DNA from: Eopsaltria australis | Taxonomy: Eukaryota; Chordata; Aves; Passeriformes; Petroicidae | NCBI GenBank assembly: GCA_034509425.1 | Contig: JAVTVJ010001136.1 | Coordinates: 124,001 to 188,000 of the forward strand | Reading direction: 5' to 3' | Length of the DNA stretch: 64,000 nucleotides | In this document: positions 14,401-29,400 of the stretch, one piece after another | Numbering within the stretch: position 1 is the first letter of the stretch | Layout: every line of letters begins with the position of its first letter | Notes under the pieces: generated by a model | Databases searched by the model: none | What the model was told of the DNA's origin: nothing | Seen by the model: the letters and a program-made list of their open reading frames with translations, nothing else | Translations under genes and position numbers: made by a program

Positions 14401-17400
14401 TCAGCCCTGTGCACCCGTTTCCATTCTCACTGGGCCAGGAGAGCAAGGGGAGCTGCTGGGAGTGGGCAGGACACAGCACACTGTATTGGGGTGCCAATGA
14501 GCTCAGTTCCCTCTGGCACTGGGCAGGGCTCATCTCATGCTGGGGACACTCAGAAGGACCAGCTCAGCCCAGGATTTGGGATCTACATCTGCCCTAGTTC
14601 ATGTAACCGAGAAATACAAGGAAGGTGACTAGGGACACAGCACAGAATGCAGGGCTCAGATATGCCCACTCCTCCCCAAGAATTTCTTCCACCATCCCTA
14701 CCTCCTTCAGGCGATGCTCCTTCTCTGTCACGATGTGCTGGATCATCATGGCCACTGAGTAGACCCAGGAGATCACCATACAGAGGGGCATCATGTGCTC
14801 GATGACGAAGAGAAAGCTGATGGCATAGAGGAAGAGAGAGAACTGGATGGTGGCACTGCCACAGAGACCTGCAGATACCCTGGGGCATGGGGCCTTGGAG
14901 GGGCTCTCCCACTGCTCAGGGACAACCAGTCTCTAACCCAGCACCTCCTTAGTGCCCTAAAAGAACTTCTCCAGTGAGCCCACAGGACAATCCAATGTCG
15001 TGGCTGGCAGGCCTTTGTAGGCAGATAGTAGCCACAGGCTCAGCCCAGGGCCCTGCCTACCCTGGTGCAGATGGGGCCCTCTCCAACCTCCTGTCCAGGA
15101 GTTTTGGTGGCTCTGGGACTTCTACAGGTGCTGCCTCCAGACCACTGTAATCCATAATCACCGACAGACCCATGTGCCATTCCTTTACTTTCCCCTGCCT
15201 TCCTGAGCCTGGTGGTCCAAGGAGTTGGACTTAAGTAGTCATCACTCCCAGTGTCACCAATCTCTTTCAAACCCTCAAACTTGCTCTCTTTTCCCAGCTA
15301 AAGTATCCTGGCCCACAAAGTGGAAGGAGGAAGGTCCTCCAGGTGAGTGTTACTCACTCATCCCGGGTATAACACGGGTACGGGAACATCTGTACATAAT
15401 TGCCAGGCTCCACCACATCGTGGCCAACAAATGTGTTGATGAGGGCACGCTCCATCATGTCTGTGGAAGAGGAGGAGAAGCCAGGCTGAGCACGCAGGGG
15501 CCAGGGCTGTGGGCAGCTGCAGCACGGCACTTACACTTACCCTGGATCCAGACGAAGCCGTAGAGGAAGTAGAAGCGGCCACCGGTGTTGGGGCCGGGTC
15601 GCCAGTACGCCCGCCTGATCTCATTGGTCTTCTCTGTGAAGCTGGAATTCTGACGGATCTTGTACATGACATGGGGGGGCAATGAGCCATCCCTGTTGGT
15701 CTGGAAGATGACACCTGTGGGCAGCAGAAGAGGCAGGGAGTCCACAGGGCCCAGTCAGAGCAGCTGGGTCACAGCAACAGGCAGGGATGGGGAGAGCACT
15801 GTGAGAGCTGCCATGGATGAAGATGGACGGCATGGCTGGGGATGTGAGACCGCCATGGGATGCGAGGGAACACAGACAGCAGGTCGTGGCAGTGGGACAA
15901 CCAGGACAGCAGCATGGGGCAAAGGATGGGCACCATGAGATGCTCAGCCCCCTCATCCACCCAACACATTCACCAAGGAAGCCAGTGGCTTCAGAGCACA
16001 GCTGGAGAAAGGCGAAGTTTCAGGGACCCCTGAGAGGGGCTGGTTCCCAGGGACATACTGGCAAAGACTGTGACATTGTCCTGATAGGCCTGGTTCAGTG
16101 TGTAGTTGACAATACTCTCCTCATCTGGGAAGCCTTTGAAGACGTCCACACTGACCTAGTGGGAGGAAAATCATAGAATCCCTAAGACTGGAAAAGCCCT
16201 CTAAGACCATTGAGTCCATTAACCCAAACACTATCAAGCCCAGCACTAAACCATGTCTCCAGGTGTCAAATTCACACCATTTTTGAACATTTCCAGGGGC
16301 AGTACCACTGCCCTGGGCACTGTTCCAGTGCTGACCACCCTTTCAGTGAAGATATTTCCCCTAAAATCAAATCTAAACCTCCCCTGGTACAACTTTAGGC
16401 TGTTTCCTGTTGTCCTGTCATTTGTCATCTGGGAGAAAAGACCAACCCCCACCTGGCTGCAACATCCTTCTAGGCAATCGTAGAAACTTAGAAGGTCCCT
16501 CCTGAGTCTCCTTTTCCCCAGGCTGAGCTCCCCCAGCTCTCTCAGTCCCTCCCCACTACACCTGAGCTCCAAAACCTTCCCCTGCTCTATTGCCCTTCTC
16601 CGGACATGCTCCAGCAGGTTAGTGAGATCTCAAGGCCCTGGATGGATCTAGCACACAGAGCCTGCACACAGTACAGCATGTGCCACCTAAAGCCAACTCC
16701 AGCCCATGAAGTCAACAGTGTGTGAGCACCTCCACCCTAGAAATCTACCCCAAATCTCTGGACACCGCAGGAGCCACCACCTCCCCCAGGGCTCCTGTTC
16801 CATGCTCTTAGAAAGGTCTCAGTGGATCTGACCCTCTTCAGCCCAACACAGCCTGGTTGTGGGTGGCTCGACCTTCCCACAGGTGGGCTCCACCTCACCT
16901 TGGCCATGAAGCGGACCCAGCCGCAGGCAGCATTGTCAATGGTATCCAGCTGCTGGAGGAGGATGCTGGCATTGGGAAGGGAGAAGTTGCCATTGAGAAA
17001 GTTGTGGAGAACATCACTGTCGGAGACATTCAAGATCTCTGGGTGCTTGTGGAGGTCAGCAGTCAACTGAGACACAGAGAAAGACATGGGAGGGAGAAGT
17101 TGGGGTATGGCCTGCCTCTCAGGTCACTGTCCCCCCCATGGACACAAGCAGAGCCCAAGCTCCACCTGGGGATTGGGGACAGTGTGCACACTGTGCAGGG
17201 ATCCAGACTAGTCTACACAAGAGCAAGGTGGATAGCAGGGAGTACCCCATGAAGAAGTTACAGGGTATGTGGGGGGAGGATGACCCCTTTTCCACTGCCA
17301 GGGCAGTAAATCCCAGGCAGGCTCATCCTCACCACACTGTCGTACCTGCTGGAGCCAGCGGATGCGTCTCTGCAGCCTGCCCTCCTCCAAGTAGGCTCGG

Positions 17401-20400
17401 ATCTCAGGGGAGATGTTCAGCCATGCCTTGGCGTAGTGGGTGACATTGCCCACAAAGGCGAAGGTCTCATTGGCCTGTGGGCCAGGTAGAAGGTCATACG
17501 GTGGGCAGAGGCAGGGGCTTCCTGCTCTCTGGGATGGCTAGCAGCCATGGAGATATCTGCCCACCTCCCACTGCCTGTGGGAGCTGCCTATGTCTGGCAG
17601 TCAACCTTCTTCCTGCCGCACAGCCCATCTGCAGAGCAGGACTGGTGAGACAAGAAGAGAGAGAAGGGTCCCAGCCTATGCATCCTCACCTTCAGGATGA
17701 CCTTGTCAACTTCAGTGCCCACAGGTGCATACAGGATTTTGGGGTTGCTGGTCATCAGATGCACAAGGAGGCCCAAGTTCCGCTGCTCCTTGCTGGTGAA
17801 GCCCAGTGAGCTCATGTTGCCCTGCTTCAATGCCTCAGGCTCAATGGTCCTGCAAAGGGAGCTCAGGATGTCCACTCTGCTTCAGGCTCAGTACCCCTTG
17901 CTGCAGGCACCCCCACCACTCCCGCCTGTGACAGGCTTTCACACTGACTCCAGTGCCTGCGTGGTGCTGCCCAACACAGGGAGCATCCTTGACTGCAGCA
18001 CAAGGCTGCAGTACCCATCCTGCCTGCTCAGCAATGGGTGACACCCCTGGCCTATTCAGGGAGAACCTGGAGCCATGCCCCAGCACTCCTACCGGTTGTT
18101 GCCGCAGAGGATGGGTTGCAGCCCCGCCCAGAGCTGCACAAATGCTGAGAACTGCCCCTGGGGGTTGTCACTGCCGGACAGGCCCTCCCCGGTGCCCTCC
18201 TCTTCCTCTGCTGTGGCATTGCCAGCTGTGGTATTGGCACCGGCCCAGCTGGTGCTGTTGGCTGTGGGCGGCGGGGCCTTGCTGGCACAGGCTCCCCTGG
18301 GCAGCAGCTTTGCCAGCGCCGAGAGGATGTCCACGTCCCGGAGAACCTTCTCAATCTCCACCAGGTCCTCGAGAAGGGCACGGAGGCGATGCTGGGTGGC
18401 TGTGCTGTTCACCTCCTCCAGCTTCAGCTGCGAGGATGAGTGGACAAGGAGTTACTTATTTCTGGGACAACAGGGTTCTGCTTGCCATTAGGAAGGGACC
18501 AATGGGGAGCCCAAGCAGTACCAACTCTACTTTATTGGTTAAAAGGTTGGAGTTGTGCCCAAGTAAGGCCCTGGACTCATTGCTGTGCATCTGTGGCTAT
18601 GAGGCAGTGAGAGTGGTGGAAAATGCTAGCAGGGACTTGTGTGAGGACACAAGATATCACTCAAGACAGGAGGGTGATCCTCTGTTCCTACAAAGGGCAT
18701 ATCGAGCTTGGGTGGGACAAGGAGTGGGATCTCAAGAGTCATGCTTGAGCTGTGCCACTAAGGGCCCTGCTGATCCTGGGGAGAGAAGCTGGCAGGGACA
18801 CCTAGAAAGATGTTCGGGACACCCAGTCCCATTCAACAGGCAGTGTCCAAGCAAGTGCTAAACAGGATATCACCTGGGATCTTACCATGGAGCTGGATGG
18901 GGGGTGCTCATGTCAAAGAGGGGGGTGACCAGGAGAAGCCAGGCCATGTAACTGTTCCCCATCACAACACAATGCCAGCTGAGTAAAGAACCCTGCCACC
19001 AGCCTGCCCCACCTGCCCAGCTCTCACCCTGCTGACAATCTTGGGGGTGTCCAGCTGCTCCTGAAGCTCAGAGGCCAGCTGGGCAAAGCGCTCCTGGCGG
19101 GTGGCTCGGCTCCCATTGCAGGCCAGCGCCCGGTATGCTGTCAGCAGTGGCTGCTGCCTGGGGGACACTCGCAGGAGGCGGTGCAGTCCCCCTGGGTTCT
19201 GCTCACATGTCAGCTGCTCCAGCACTGGCCCGGTGAAGAGGACACTCTACAGGGCAGGAAGTTGTAGGGACAGTGCTGCAGTGCCTGCTCTGGCAGAGCA
19301 GCCCAGGTTGCCCCACGAGGTGCTCACCTCCATCTCGGTGACAAAGGTCTGGGGATTATCAGAGATGGCAGGTGCCACAACAGTGCTGGTGAGGCCCAGA
19401 GCCTGGGAGAGCATGCGGAGCAGCACCGGCCGGTGCGGAGCTGCCACTGGGTCCCGCAGCACCCTGTGAACCAGCCCTTCCTGCAGGCTCCTCCAGCCAC
19501 TGGGGAGGCTCTTCTGCAAGATGAAGAGTGGGAATGGCTAGTGGGATGGGGGCGTCCCCCTCCTTGTTTGCCCCCAAGCATACATGAACAGCCCCACAGC
19601 ATTCATGGTCTCCATGGGGAGGGGAAGAAAAGGGATGTGCAGATGCAGGGAACAGGAGGCCCTTGTATGCCAGACCCAAGGGGGGAACAATCTCCCCTGC
19701 TCCCTCCACAGCCACGATCCAGGCAGCACGAACCCCCACTGCAATGGTAAGCCTAGGAACAGGCACTGGTGTGTCTCCTAACATTGGGGAACTGGTGGCA
19801 GCACCAGGATGGACCCCAGCCATCCCTGCTGCTGCTCTGCCCCCTAACAATGTTCTGTCACAGACCCTCTTCTGGAAGAGACACCCCGAGATCACCTGGG
19901 GTGGGATATGGAGGGGACAAGTGGATGAGCTCTACCCTACCATGTCCCCTGCATCCAGCACCACTCCTCACCTCCAGCTGCATCATCGTCTTGCTGGGGC
20001 CAAACCCATCCCACAGGTCTCGCTCACGGGTCTCATCAGGTACCAAAGGAAAGGAATCAAAAAACTGATGGTACACCTGCACGGAGATGAGAGCAGGACT
20101 GTCAACTGAGCCAAGAGTGGAGCACCAATGCTGCACCTGCTTGCCCAGCAAGGCCCTGGTGTGGGGTGGCAGGGTAGGACAAATCCCAGCTGGGTGCCAT
20201 TCATAGGGCAGCACAGTCCTCTGCAAAGCCCAGAGGTCACCCACCTCCGGCAGGTCAATGCTGGAGCCCAGGAGTAGCTCAGCCGTGCTGTTGGGAAGAG
20301 ACAGGTTCTGCATCAGGAAGCGCCGCAGCTCGCCCTGGTCTTTGGCTGCCCACGCCAGTGTGAAGCCAGACCCTGCCAAGGAGCAAGGTGGGAGGTCAGA

Positions 20401-23400
20401 GCAGCCCACCAGCATCAGGGACATGGCATGGCCTCAGAGCCGGTCCTGCCCGATGCAGCGATGCGGGACAGTGGCAGGGCACTGCCACACACCATCACTT
20501 TGCTGGGTGCCAGGCGAGTTGGCGCTCTCTGTCTTTGCCCGCACAGGCAGCACACAACCCACCTGCTCGACTGCTGAAGTGGGTCTCCATGGAGCTGGGC
20601 TCAGGGCTGCTGAGGGCCTCCAGGTGCCGGCGCAGCGACTCCAGCTCCTCCTCCAGTCCTGGGTGCTGCGGGTCGAAGAGGCTGCTTTGCTCTACTGCCT
20701 CGCTGAGGTGTTCCAGAATCTGTGTCACCCTGCGAGAGCCCAGTACCACCCTGGCTTCAGGGACAGAGGGATGGGGACAGCTTTCCCAGAGCTCTGGGGG
20801 AAAGAGCCCCTCAGGTGCAGGGAGCAGTAGTCCTGTCTGAAACGGGGCACCACTACCCTTGCCTGCACACTGAATCCAGTGTGCCAGGGATCAGAGGAGA
20901 GCCCTAGCACCTCAAGGTGTCTCCAGGGGCCGCCTCCATCCTCCTGCCAGCACCGAACACCTGGGAGCCCACAGCAGAACAGACTGAGGTGTCCCCTGCA
21001 CCGAGGACATGGTGGTCTGCACCCAAGCCCTTAGGGGGATGTCAGCTTCTGCCTCAGCCCTAGGGTGGCAGTGCCAGCGTGGAAAGGAGCAGGCTCTGTG
21101 TGGGAGCATGAGGGGTGGGAAAGGAAGTGCATGGTGAGGGCAGGACTCACGTGGAGTTGGAGTACTGCAGGAAGCCAAACTCGTCACGCTGGCCGTCAGG
21201 GCACAGGGACTGCATGACCGGCAGGATCCCAGCTGACGTGAGCGGGGCCGCCGTGTAGAAAGCTGGAGCCAGTAAGAGTGCAGAAGAGGCCAAGAAAAGT
21301 GCAGGCAGCGGGGAGGAGAGGTAAAGAGGCAGGGAAGGGGAAGAGGCCACCAGAGAAACAGACACTCAGTTCAGAGAAGCACACACTGGGGTCTATAAGC
21401 CCATGGGAGGCTGGTGGCCATGTTCAGAAGTCAGCAGCTTTCCCACCAGGGCTGTCCTGGCTGGTGACTCTGCAGGGCTGAAGGCAGCTCCAGCACCCCT
21501 GGCTCCAGTCCTCTTGCCCCCACCCACTCTTCCCTGGGTGATGGCTCTCTTGAGCCCCACAATGACAACAATTTCTGCCACTTGCCCCCAAGATGGCCAC
21601 CAACCTCCTCCAGGCTCCCAGCCCCTCCTGTTAGTAGCCTCAGAGGCAGTGGTGGATCTCCGAAGGAAAAGGAGGATAAATACAACAGGGAAAATAGTTG
21701 TCACCTGCAGCTCCAAGAGTCCCCAGCCTCCCCCCAACCTGGCTGCCCCAATGTGCGGCAGTTGGAGGTGGGTGGAAATGGAGACACAGAGAGGGGAGAT
21801 GGAAGAAACAAGAAGCAGCAAAGGGCTGGCAAACCTTCCCCCCTCCACTGGCACTGAGCCATCATCCCTGCTGGGACCCTCCCATGTCCTTCTCCAGGGC
21901 AGGGCAAGCCCAGAATGCCCCTTCCCAATGGGGATCACAGGTTGTTACTGGGCAGTGCCAGGCAGGGACCCTGCTCTCGCCACCCGGCCGATGACCCTGT
22001 GGTTAGAGATAGGTCAGTGCAGTTAGCATGGCCACAACCGGCGGGGACTGGTGAAGATGGGCTTCTGACAGGAACAAGGGACAGGTGTGGCATGGGATGG
22101 GCCAGCAGCCTGCTGTCACCAAACTGGTGGCCATGCCATGGTTTGGTGACGAAGTCAGTGTATGGCATCTTGCTGGCCTTGAGGCTCCTCTAGTGCCACA
22201 TCCCAGCTTGTCCCAGCCATGACAGGGACCTGGTGATGGTGCCAGGGTGGGAGCTAGCCCCAACCCCTTGGTGATTGGGCACGACTGGGTGACCACAGGC
22301 CACTATATGGATGACAGGACCCAGCAGACTTTGCTCCAGGAAGGAGACAAGAAGAAGGGGTAAGACAAGCCTCCACCTGGCCTGGAGAGCCCTATGCAGC
22401 CCAGGAGGACTGGGACATGGCCACCAGTGGCCCTAACACCTGAGGAACCCATCACCATCAAACCAAGGGGGTACACCACCACGGCTGGTCAGTCCCCAGG
22501 GAAAAGCAGGCAGGGGCCATACTATGCTGTCCAAGCTCATCTTCACCAGCTGTGGAGGAAGGCGAGATATTTACAGAGGCATGGATTAGGCCAGAGGGAG
22601 TTGATCTAAACCAGGCTCTTCCTCCCCAGATTACAATGCCAGCACTGGCAAGTGAATGGGGGGAGGTGCCCACCCGTCCCACCAACTTACAGACTGGCGC
22701 ATGCAGTTGAGGCATGAAGGGCAGGCAGGCAGGGGAGATGGTGGGAAAGAAAAAGAAAACATGAGCAAAAAAGAACGAAAAACCAAACCAAAAACCACAC
22801 AACATAGAGCACATGTCAACGGCAGGGCAGGAACCCGGGCAGTGTCTGCCGCAGCTGGACCACGCTGGCAGCTGGGCTCTCCCTCGCTGGCACACACTGA
22901 AACACAGGCTCAAACCATTGTTACATGGGGTCACCACCAGTGCCCAGCATCTCCCCTGGCCCTGCTGTGCCACCTGCACCAGGGCAACCATCAAGGTGGG
23001 CATCCACAAGATCCTGCGAGCTGGCAGCTCCACTCTGCCGCCTCCTCCCAAGCAGCACAGCCTGCAGGCACCAGCCAAAGCTCCAGCTGGAATTCTCCCA
23101 GAGCCCTCAGCTCCAGTCCCATCAATTTATCATCCTGTCAGGCCTCTGAGCCCCGCAGGGCCAGGCACAGGGCTTCCTGTAGGTCACTTCCCCCCCCACT
23201 GGGGATCCCTCCCCAGAGCCACTCCAGTTGATCCTCGACTACTCAGGGGGACTGTGGCTGTTCCAGCACCATCCAGCTCACCTGTCCCCATGCAAAATGT
23301 CCGTGCCAATGATAGGCACGGGTTGGCTGGTGCTGCCACTCCCAGGGGAGCATCCCCAGGCTGGGACTGACTCGGCTACTTTCACCCACCACATCTGCCT

Positions 23401-26400
23401 CACCAGTCCTTGGCTGTAGCCCCTGCTCAGTGCAATGTCCCCCAAAAGGCCTCTCTAGATTCCCCCTGCCCAGGCTGGAGCACCTCCCCAGAGCCTCAGG
23501 ATGCCCCCAAGCATGGAGTGCCCCAAGCACTCCCTTGCTGGGACTCACCTTCCTTCACAGGGATGGTTGGCTTCTTCTGCCGCAGCCCCAGGAGGATGAA
23601 GAAGAGCACCAGGGGGATGAAGATCTCGAAGGCCAGCACCCACTGGGGATGACACAGAGCAGAGGGAACGGATACTTAGGGATAGAACCCAGCCACCAGG
23701 AAGAAGCATGGGCAGTACAGGGGTCCCCAGGCACTGGTGCCGTGCAGCACTGTGACCACATTTGCAGACGGCTGGTGGGTCTGTCACAGCTCAGCCAGCG
23801 GCAAACAGGTTCCTGGGCATCCCACAACCACCCTGTCCAGAGCACTGCAAGACATGGCAGGGTACACAGAGGGGATGGATCCCTCCTCCAGCAAGTGCAA
23901 ACAGGGTGCTGGGGATTGAGCCCAGCCTTGATGGTCCACCATAGCTGGGGTTGTCCAGGGAGAACACCTCAAGTCCTAAAAGCTAGTGCCCCCACAGCCT
24001 GGAACAGCATGATGTCCCCTTGTCACCTGGGCCACTGTTGGATCTCATCAGGTTCAATAGCTGAGTCTAATAGCAGGGGGTAGACCTTCAGTTCAGCTAG
24101 GCCCTGGCACCAGCTCCAGGTGCAACTGGACCATCCTGACACCCCTTATGTGCCCTCCCAAAAGGTTCTAGCTGCAAGGAATTTCCACTGGCAGCATATG
24201 GTAAATAACAGCAAATCCCCAGGAATTCTGGGCCACAGGACCTCAGAAGTCCAGGCTAGGCTCCATGCCCAGAGGCCCTGGGGATAGGCATCAGCATCTC
24301 CAGCTACTGCCAGGAGCAAGCACGTGGCACACTGCCAGCACAGCTGCTGCCACTTTGCACCGGAGTGCCCAGACACGTCATGGCCCCGCTGCCCAGCAGC
24401 AGGGAACCACTGCAGGTTCAGAAACTGAGGCACAGGGTGAGGTAAGCGAACTTCAGCTCACTCCAGGGCCAGATCAGACCCAAGGCAGCTGCTGAGACCC
24501 TGAAACCTGCTGCCACCACAGGCAGGGCAAGGTCCAGCTCCACTGCTGGGAAGGTGTTTGCTACACCACCCACACCAGTCTCCCATCAATGACTAGTGCC
24601 AATGGGCAAGCCCACAGGGTGGGCAGAACGGACTTTAACATGGCAAGACCTGCCTGGAAGGATGCAGCTGTCAACAGGTGACAGGGTCAGGCCCTCCTGT
24701 CTCCAACATCACTTCCATGCTGCCTCACTCAGGAGCTGCCAACACTCTGTCAGGAAAGTCAGAGTAGCCCCAAATGGCAGTAAGCAGAGGGACCCCTGCA
24801 TCCAGGTCCCTGTTGGCAAATGGCCACAGTGCTACTGCTACGGGATGAGCACAACTGCACCCATGGGTGCTGCCTACGCTGCCATCACCACACCAGAGAA
24901 GAAGGTTTGGAGAAGAAGGGCTGGAGGAGATGGAAAATACCCCAGGAGCAGAGCCTGAGAATTCTCATCTTTCTGATAACACTAGTCCCAAGGACAGCCC
25001 CTGGTGTCATTGTTTCTGCACAAGGCAGGATAGCAGGGGACACCCTGACACACACTGCTGTCCCGTGGCCCCTGCCCTGCCCCGCCTCCTGCCTGTTTAC
25101 CAGGCACACAACGGGGCCTCTGTGCCCGGGCACCAGGGGGACCATCCCCACACACCCACGCTGGGCTGTACCAGGCTCGTGTGGGGATTGTCCTTGGTGG
25201 CAACAGCTGGTTGGAACTTGCTTGTTGTGATTTACTTTTTTTACAGGGGTCATTGACTTTTGCTCATCTCCATCCCCAGAGATGTCCCTTGTCCCCAGCC
25301 CGTTCTGCACTGCCACATACCCCAGTGTCACTGTGGGATAGTAGGCTGTCCCACACCTTTGGCACCCAGAGTGACATGATGATGGGCAGACATGGTAGCA
25401 GATGGCTGTTTACCAGGCTGCACCTCTAGGACTGACCCTGCCACCCTGGTCCTCAGGGCTGCTCCCACGGGAACTTCCCAGAGGTGGGGAGGCCACACCC
25501 ACAGTGACACACTGGCATGCAGCAGGGCCCAAGGGAACCTCAGACTTCCAGAGAGGCACAGCCTGGGAATGGTGGGGTCCCTGCCCAGAGGTGCAAGACA
25601 ATGGGGGACATTTTGGGATTGTGTGAGGGAGAAAGGAGGAAACACCAGGATGAAAACAGCTGAGAAGGAAATGCTCCCCAGAAGGTAGGAGAGGGCCGAG
25701 GAGAGGAGGGGCCAGTCCCTGCCAGCAGCCAGCCACGATTGCACCAGCTAGTCTGCCCTGCCCTCCCACCCATTCCTGCACAGGTGCAAGAGGACCAACG
25801 GTGGGACACTGGTCCCAGGAGCCCTTGTACCAGTTGACAGTGACTATGGGGGCTAGGGACAACTCCTAGGTGGTGGCATTCACTCCTTCCACATCCTCTG
25901 CCACATGTTCATTTCAGCCTGGCTGGATATGAGCAGGATGAGGTCATAGGTGCTGTCCAGGTTCGCACAAGTGTTGGGTGACTACCTGCCACTCTACAGA
26001 CAGTGGACAACAGACTTGTCCCACGTTTGGTCCTGCCCTTGGCTAGAGGCAGGGGTGGTGGGGTCCTGCCCACTTCCCCCAGAAAGGAGGCAGAACTGGG
26101 TGCGTGCCACAGCAGGGTGCTGGCCCCTGGCAGGGGGACATGTCTCTCCTGGAGCATTGGGACAGTGATTCAACACCTGTGCCCATCCTCTGCCACACTG
26201 TCAGATGGGAGCGAGAGGCTGTGAAGACGCTGAGCAGGAGGCAGCAGTGCCTGCTGTGACACACAGCTCCCACACACCCAGGTCAAAAGGCCAGACAAGC
26301 ACCACAGAACAGTGGTGCAAACAGAGCAGAGCTGATAGCCCAACCAGGCACAATGGTGCCACCATGCCCACCCTCCAGCCAGCACTGGGTCAGCTGGGAG

Positions 26401-29400
26401 ATGTGCTGCACTCAGGGTCAGCATAGACATGGGTGTCAGGTCATGCACAACTGCACAACTCCACTGGAGTTGCCCCCAGGAGTTGCACTCACATCCCAGT
26501 GGCCAGTCCTCATGGGGACAGCCAGGCCAGGCAGAGGCAGCTCTTCCTGCCCAACACCACCACCCAAAAGTCTGCTCAGTTCCCTCCTGCCTGCCGCCAG
26601 CAATGCCTGATGACCACAGCCACAGCCTCCAACTAGCATGGCATGAGAGAAAGGCAGTCAGGGGCTGGGCACCCTCATCCTAAGACTCTCAAGCTGGCAA
26701 CTCCAGCGGCACCCCTGCACCCCAAACCTGCCATGTCAGGCCCCCTCCCCCACAGCCTGGCACCTGCAAGGGGGTTTATGGGCTCCAACACAGGTGAAGC
26801 AGCATCACACACAGCACTCAAAATCCCTGCATGAACCTTCCCAGAGCACAGGGCAGGGTCTGCCTGTGCTTCTCATGGGAGGAAGGGGCTGCTGCCTACT
26901 CCATGCCAGCCTCTCTGCCCATCCCAATGCTGCCCACAGTGCCAGCAGGAATTGGCAACAGATGCTGGCCTGTAGGAACCCTGAGGGAGGAGGCTCTCAG
27001 CTTCTACAGCATCCAACTTTTCCAATAGCATTTTAAGGCTGCATAAACACCTTTAAATTTTCATGGCTCCAGACTTTAATCACTGTTAAATGCCCACTTT
27101 TGCCCACAGCCAGAAAGCACAGGCAGGTAAAGCCATGGTCACTGGGAATGTGAGCACAAGAGCTCTGGGACAAAATACGCCCCAAAATGCATGATGCCGT
27201 GCAAAGCCCCACAGCTCCAATGGGGACCTGACCATGGACACCCACTGATGGTCACCACCTAGGTGTGAGCCTGAGAGGCTTCCTCAAGGTCACCTGTCCC
27301 GTGGGCAGGTCCAGGGGTTGCGAGTTCCCATCCTGCCAAGGTCTGGCTGCCCTCACCTCTGACTCTGGTCACTTCCAGTTGTGTCCATCACCTCCTGTCC
27401 CACTACCCCCTGCCTCCAGCATGGGCACATCCCCACCCCTGGACAGCCCTAGCACAGCAGCCTGGAGTCCTGCCTTGGAGAGGCTGGAGGAGGAAGAAAT
27501 CCCTGCTGGGATTTGTCAATTCTCCAGGGCTGAGGACCCAGGAACATCCACCACAGTTCTCCCCATCCCTGCAGTGTGCCGGGCCGAGAGGGCACATCAT
27601 TGTCAGTGACCTGTCCCAGGGTCACACAGCACTAGGACATGGCCACAAGATGCCTGACCCGAGCACAGGGTCATGCCAGCAGCCAGTGTGGAGGAAGGTG
27701 TTCTGCAACAGGTGCCCCCCAGCTGCCCTGTCAACAGGGACTCACAGAGACACTACTGTGCCAGCACACACCTGCCAAACCCGTGCTTCCCCTCTCCACA
27801 CCTGCTGCAAAAAACGAGGGGGCAAAGAGTACCCAGAGCCAGGACAGTACCCAACCGATTCCTGATGCATGATCTGGTACCAGCATCCTCCCAGCCCTCC
27901 CAACCCCAGCAGGAGCTGGCAGGGCCACAGGCACAGAGTCCTAAGGACACTGCACCCCAGCAGAGGCATTATTACAGATCCCCAGCATCCCAAATGTCAG
28001 TCTTTCTTTTTCTGGCAGCATCAGTTTCCCCCCAGCTCTCTGCCACCAATCAGTGGGAAGGGACAGGTCCCCCAGCTCCTGTGTGGAGAGTTTTCCATCT
28101 TCAAGACAAAGAGCAGAAAGCACAGATCCTGCACAAAGCAGAACAGCCACGCTGATGTCAGCTTTCCCCATATCCCTTTCCTCACCCCAGGGCCCATGCC
28201 ACAGGGAGCCCCACCAATGTGCTGCAGCACCAAAACAGCACAGAACTGCTCCCACCATTCCCCCAAAAGAGCCTTGACCTGCCCACCAAACAAGCCCCCA
28301 GGACCAAGCAAACTGGAGCTTTTGAGGGAAGCAAACTTCCATCACTGGGAGCTTCACCTGTGGCTGCCTGCCCATCCCAAACGAATGGGCCCAAAGAGCA
28401 TCAGGGCAGGCAGGTGAACACCCTGAACTGTGGCTGTGGTGACTTTTGAGAGAGTACCTGCTCATTTTACATCCAACATAGGCTTATGATACCAAAGTCA
28501 TGCGAGAGCCCATCCTTTAACAACTCCTGTCCCAGTAGACTCAAGGTACAGCCAGCAATCCCCAGGGCTGCCATGGGCACCCCAGGGGACTCCACAGCCC
28601 AGGCTCCCTGCAGCCACCACCCACCCATAAGTGGCCTGGCCAAGCCCTCACCAAGTGCCTGTGAATAAAGTCTGTCCCAAAACCATGGCTGTACCCTACT
28701 GCAATCCTGCTCCTGAACAGCCCCTGCTGCCAGGGACAATGGGGATGTCCCCAGCCTGCCAACATTCACAATACAGAACTGCTCCAGCTCTCAAGTCCCA
28801 GCACAGAGCCCTCAGTCAAACCTGGAGTCTGTCTCTGCTTCCCACCCTATCCTACACCACTGGGTTTGCTAAGGACCGACTACAGGGAGCACCTGCAGCA
28901 CCAAGCTGTGCCAAAAGGCAACTGCTGGTGCCCACACTCCCTCTCTGAGACTGGGAGAAGCCCAGCAACCCCCAACTCTGCCTGCCCCTGGGTGAACACT
29001 CAGCAGGAGAATGGGCTACTAGTGCAACCCCCTGCCTCTGACTGCTGCAGTGAGATCACCCCAGTGGGAGCTGGTTTCTCTCATTCATCTGCGGGCAGTG
29101 CAAGGGCAGACCTGCACTAGGGAACCCACTGCTGAATGCCAGGCGCAGCTGCCACACAGGGCCTGGCTCTGCCCTGGCCAGCCAGCACCAGCAGCTCAGC
29201 CCAGCACTGCTCGGAGAGGGCAGAGCTCCCCAGGGAGTGGGCAGGATGATGGCCCCTGCACAGACCAGGGACACCAAGTGATTCTGGGATTCACACACAG
29301 CAGCAGCACAAGGAAGGAGGTGACATACACAGGGCACGCGCATCCTCAGGGTACAGCAGTCCCAGGGACTGCACCAAAATCCATCCGTGAGCACCCACGG

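Noticed and set aside
15200..15245. GGTCCAAGGAGTTGGACTT, similar to a CR1 3' end
   Set aside because: The flanking sequence does not continue as CR1. A match of under 20 bases is not enough.
17953..18861. Plus-strand open frame of 302 codons
   Set aside because: Antisense to ABCA2 exon 18093-18427. No recognisable domain; the minus-strand frame is clearly the coding one.
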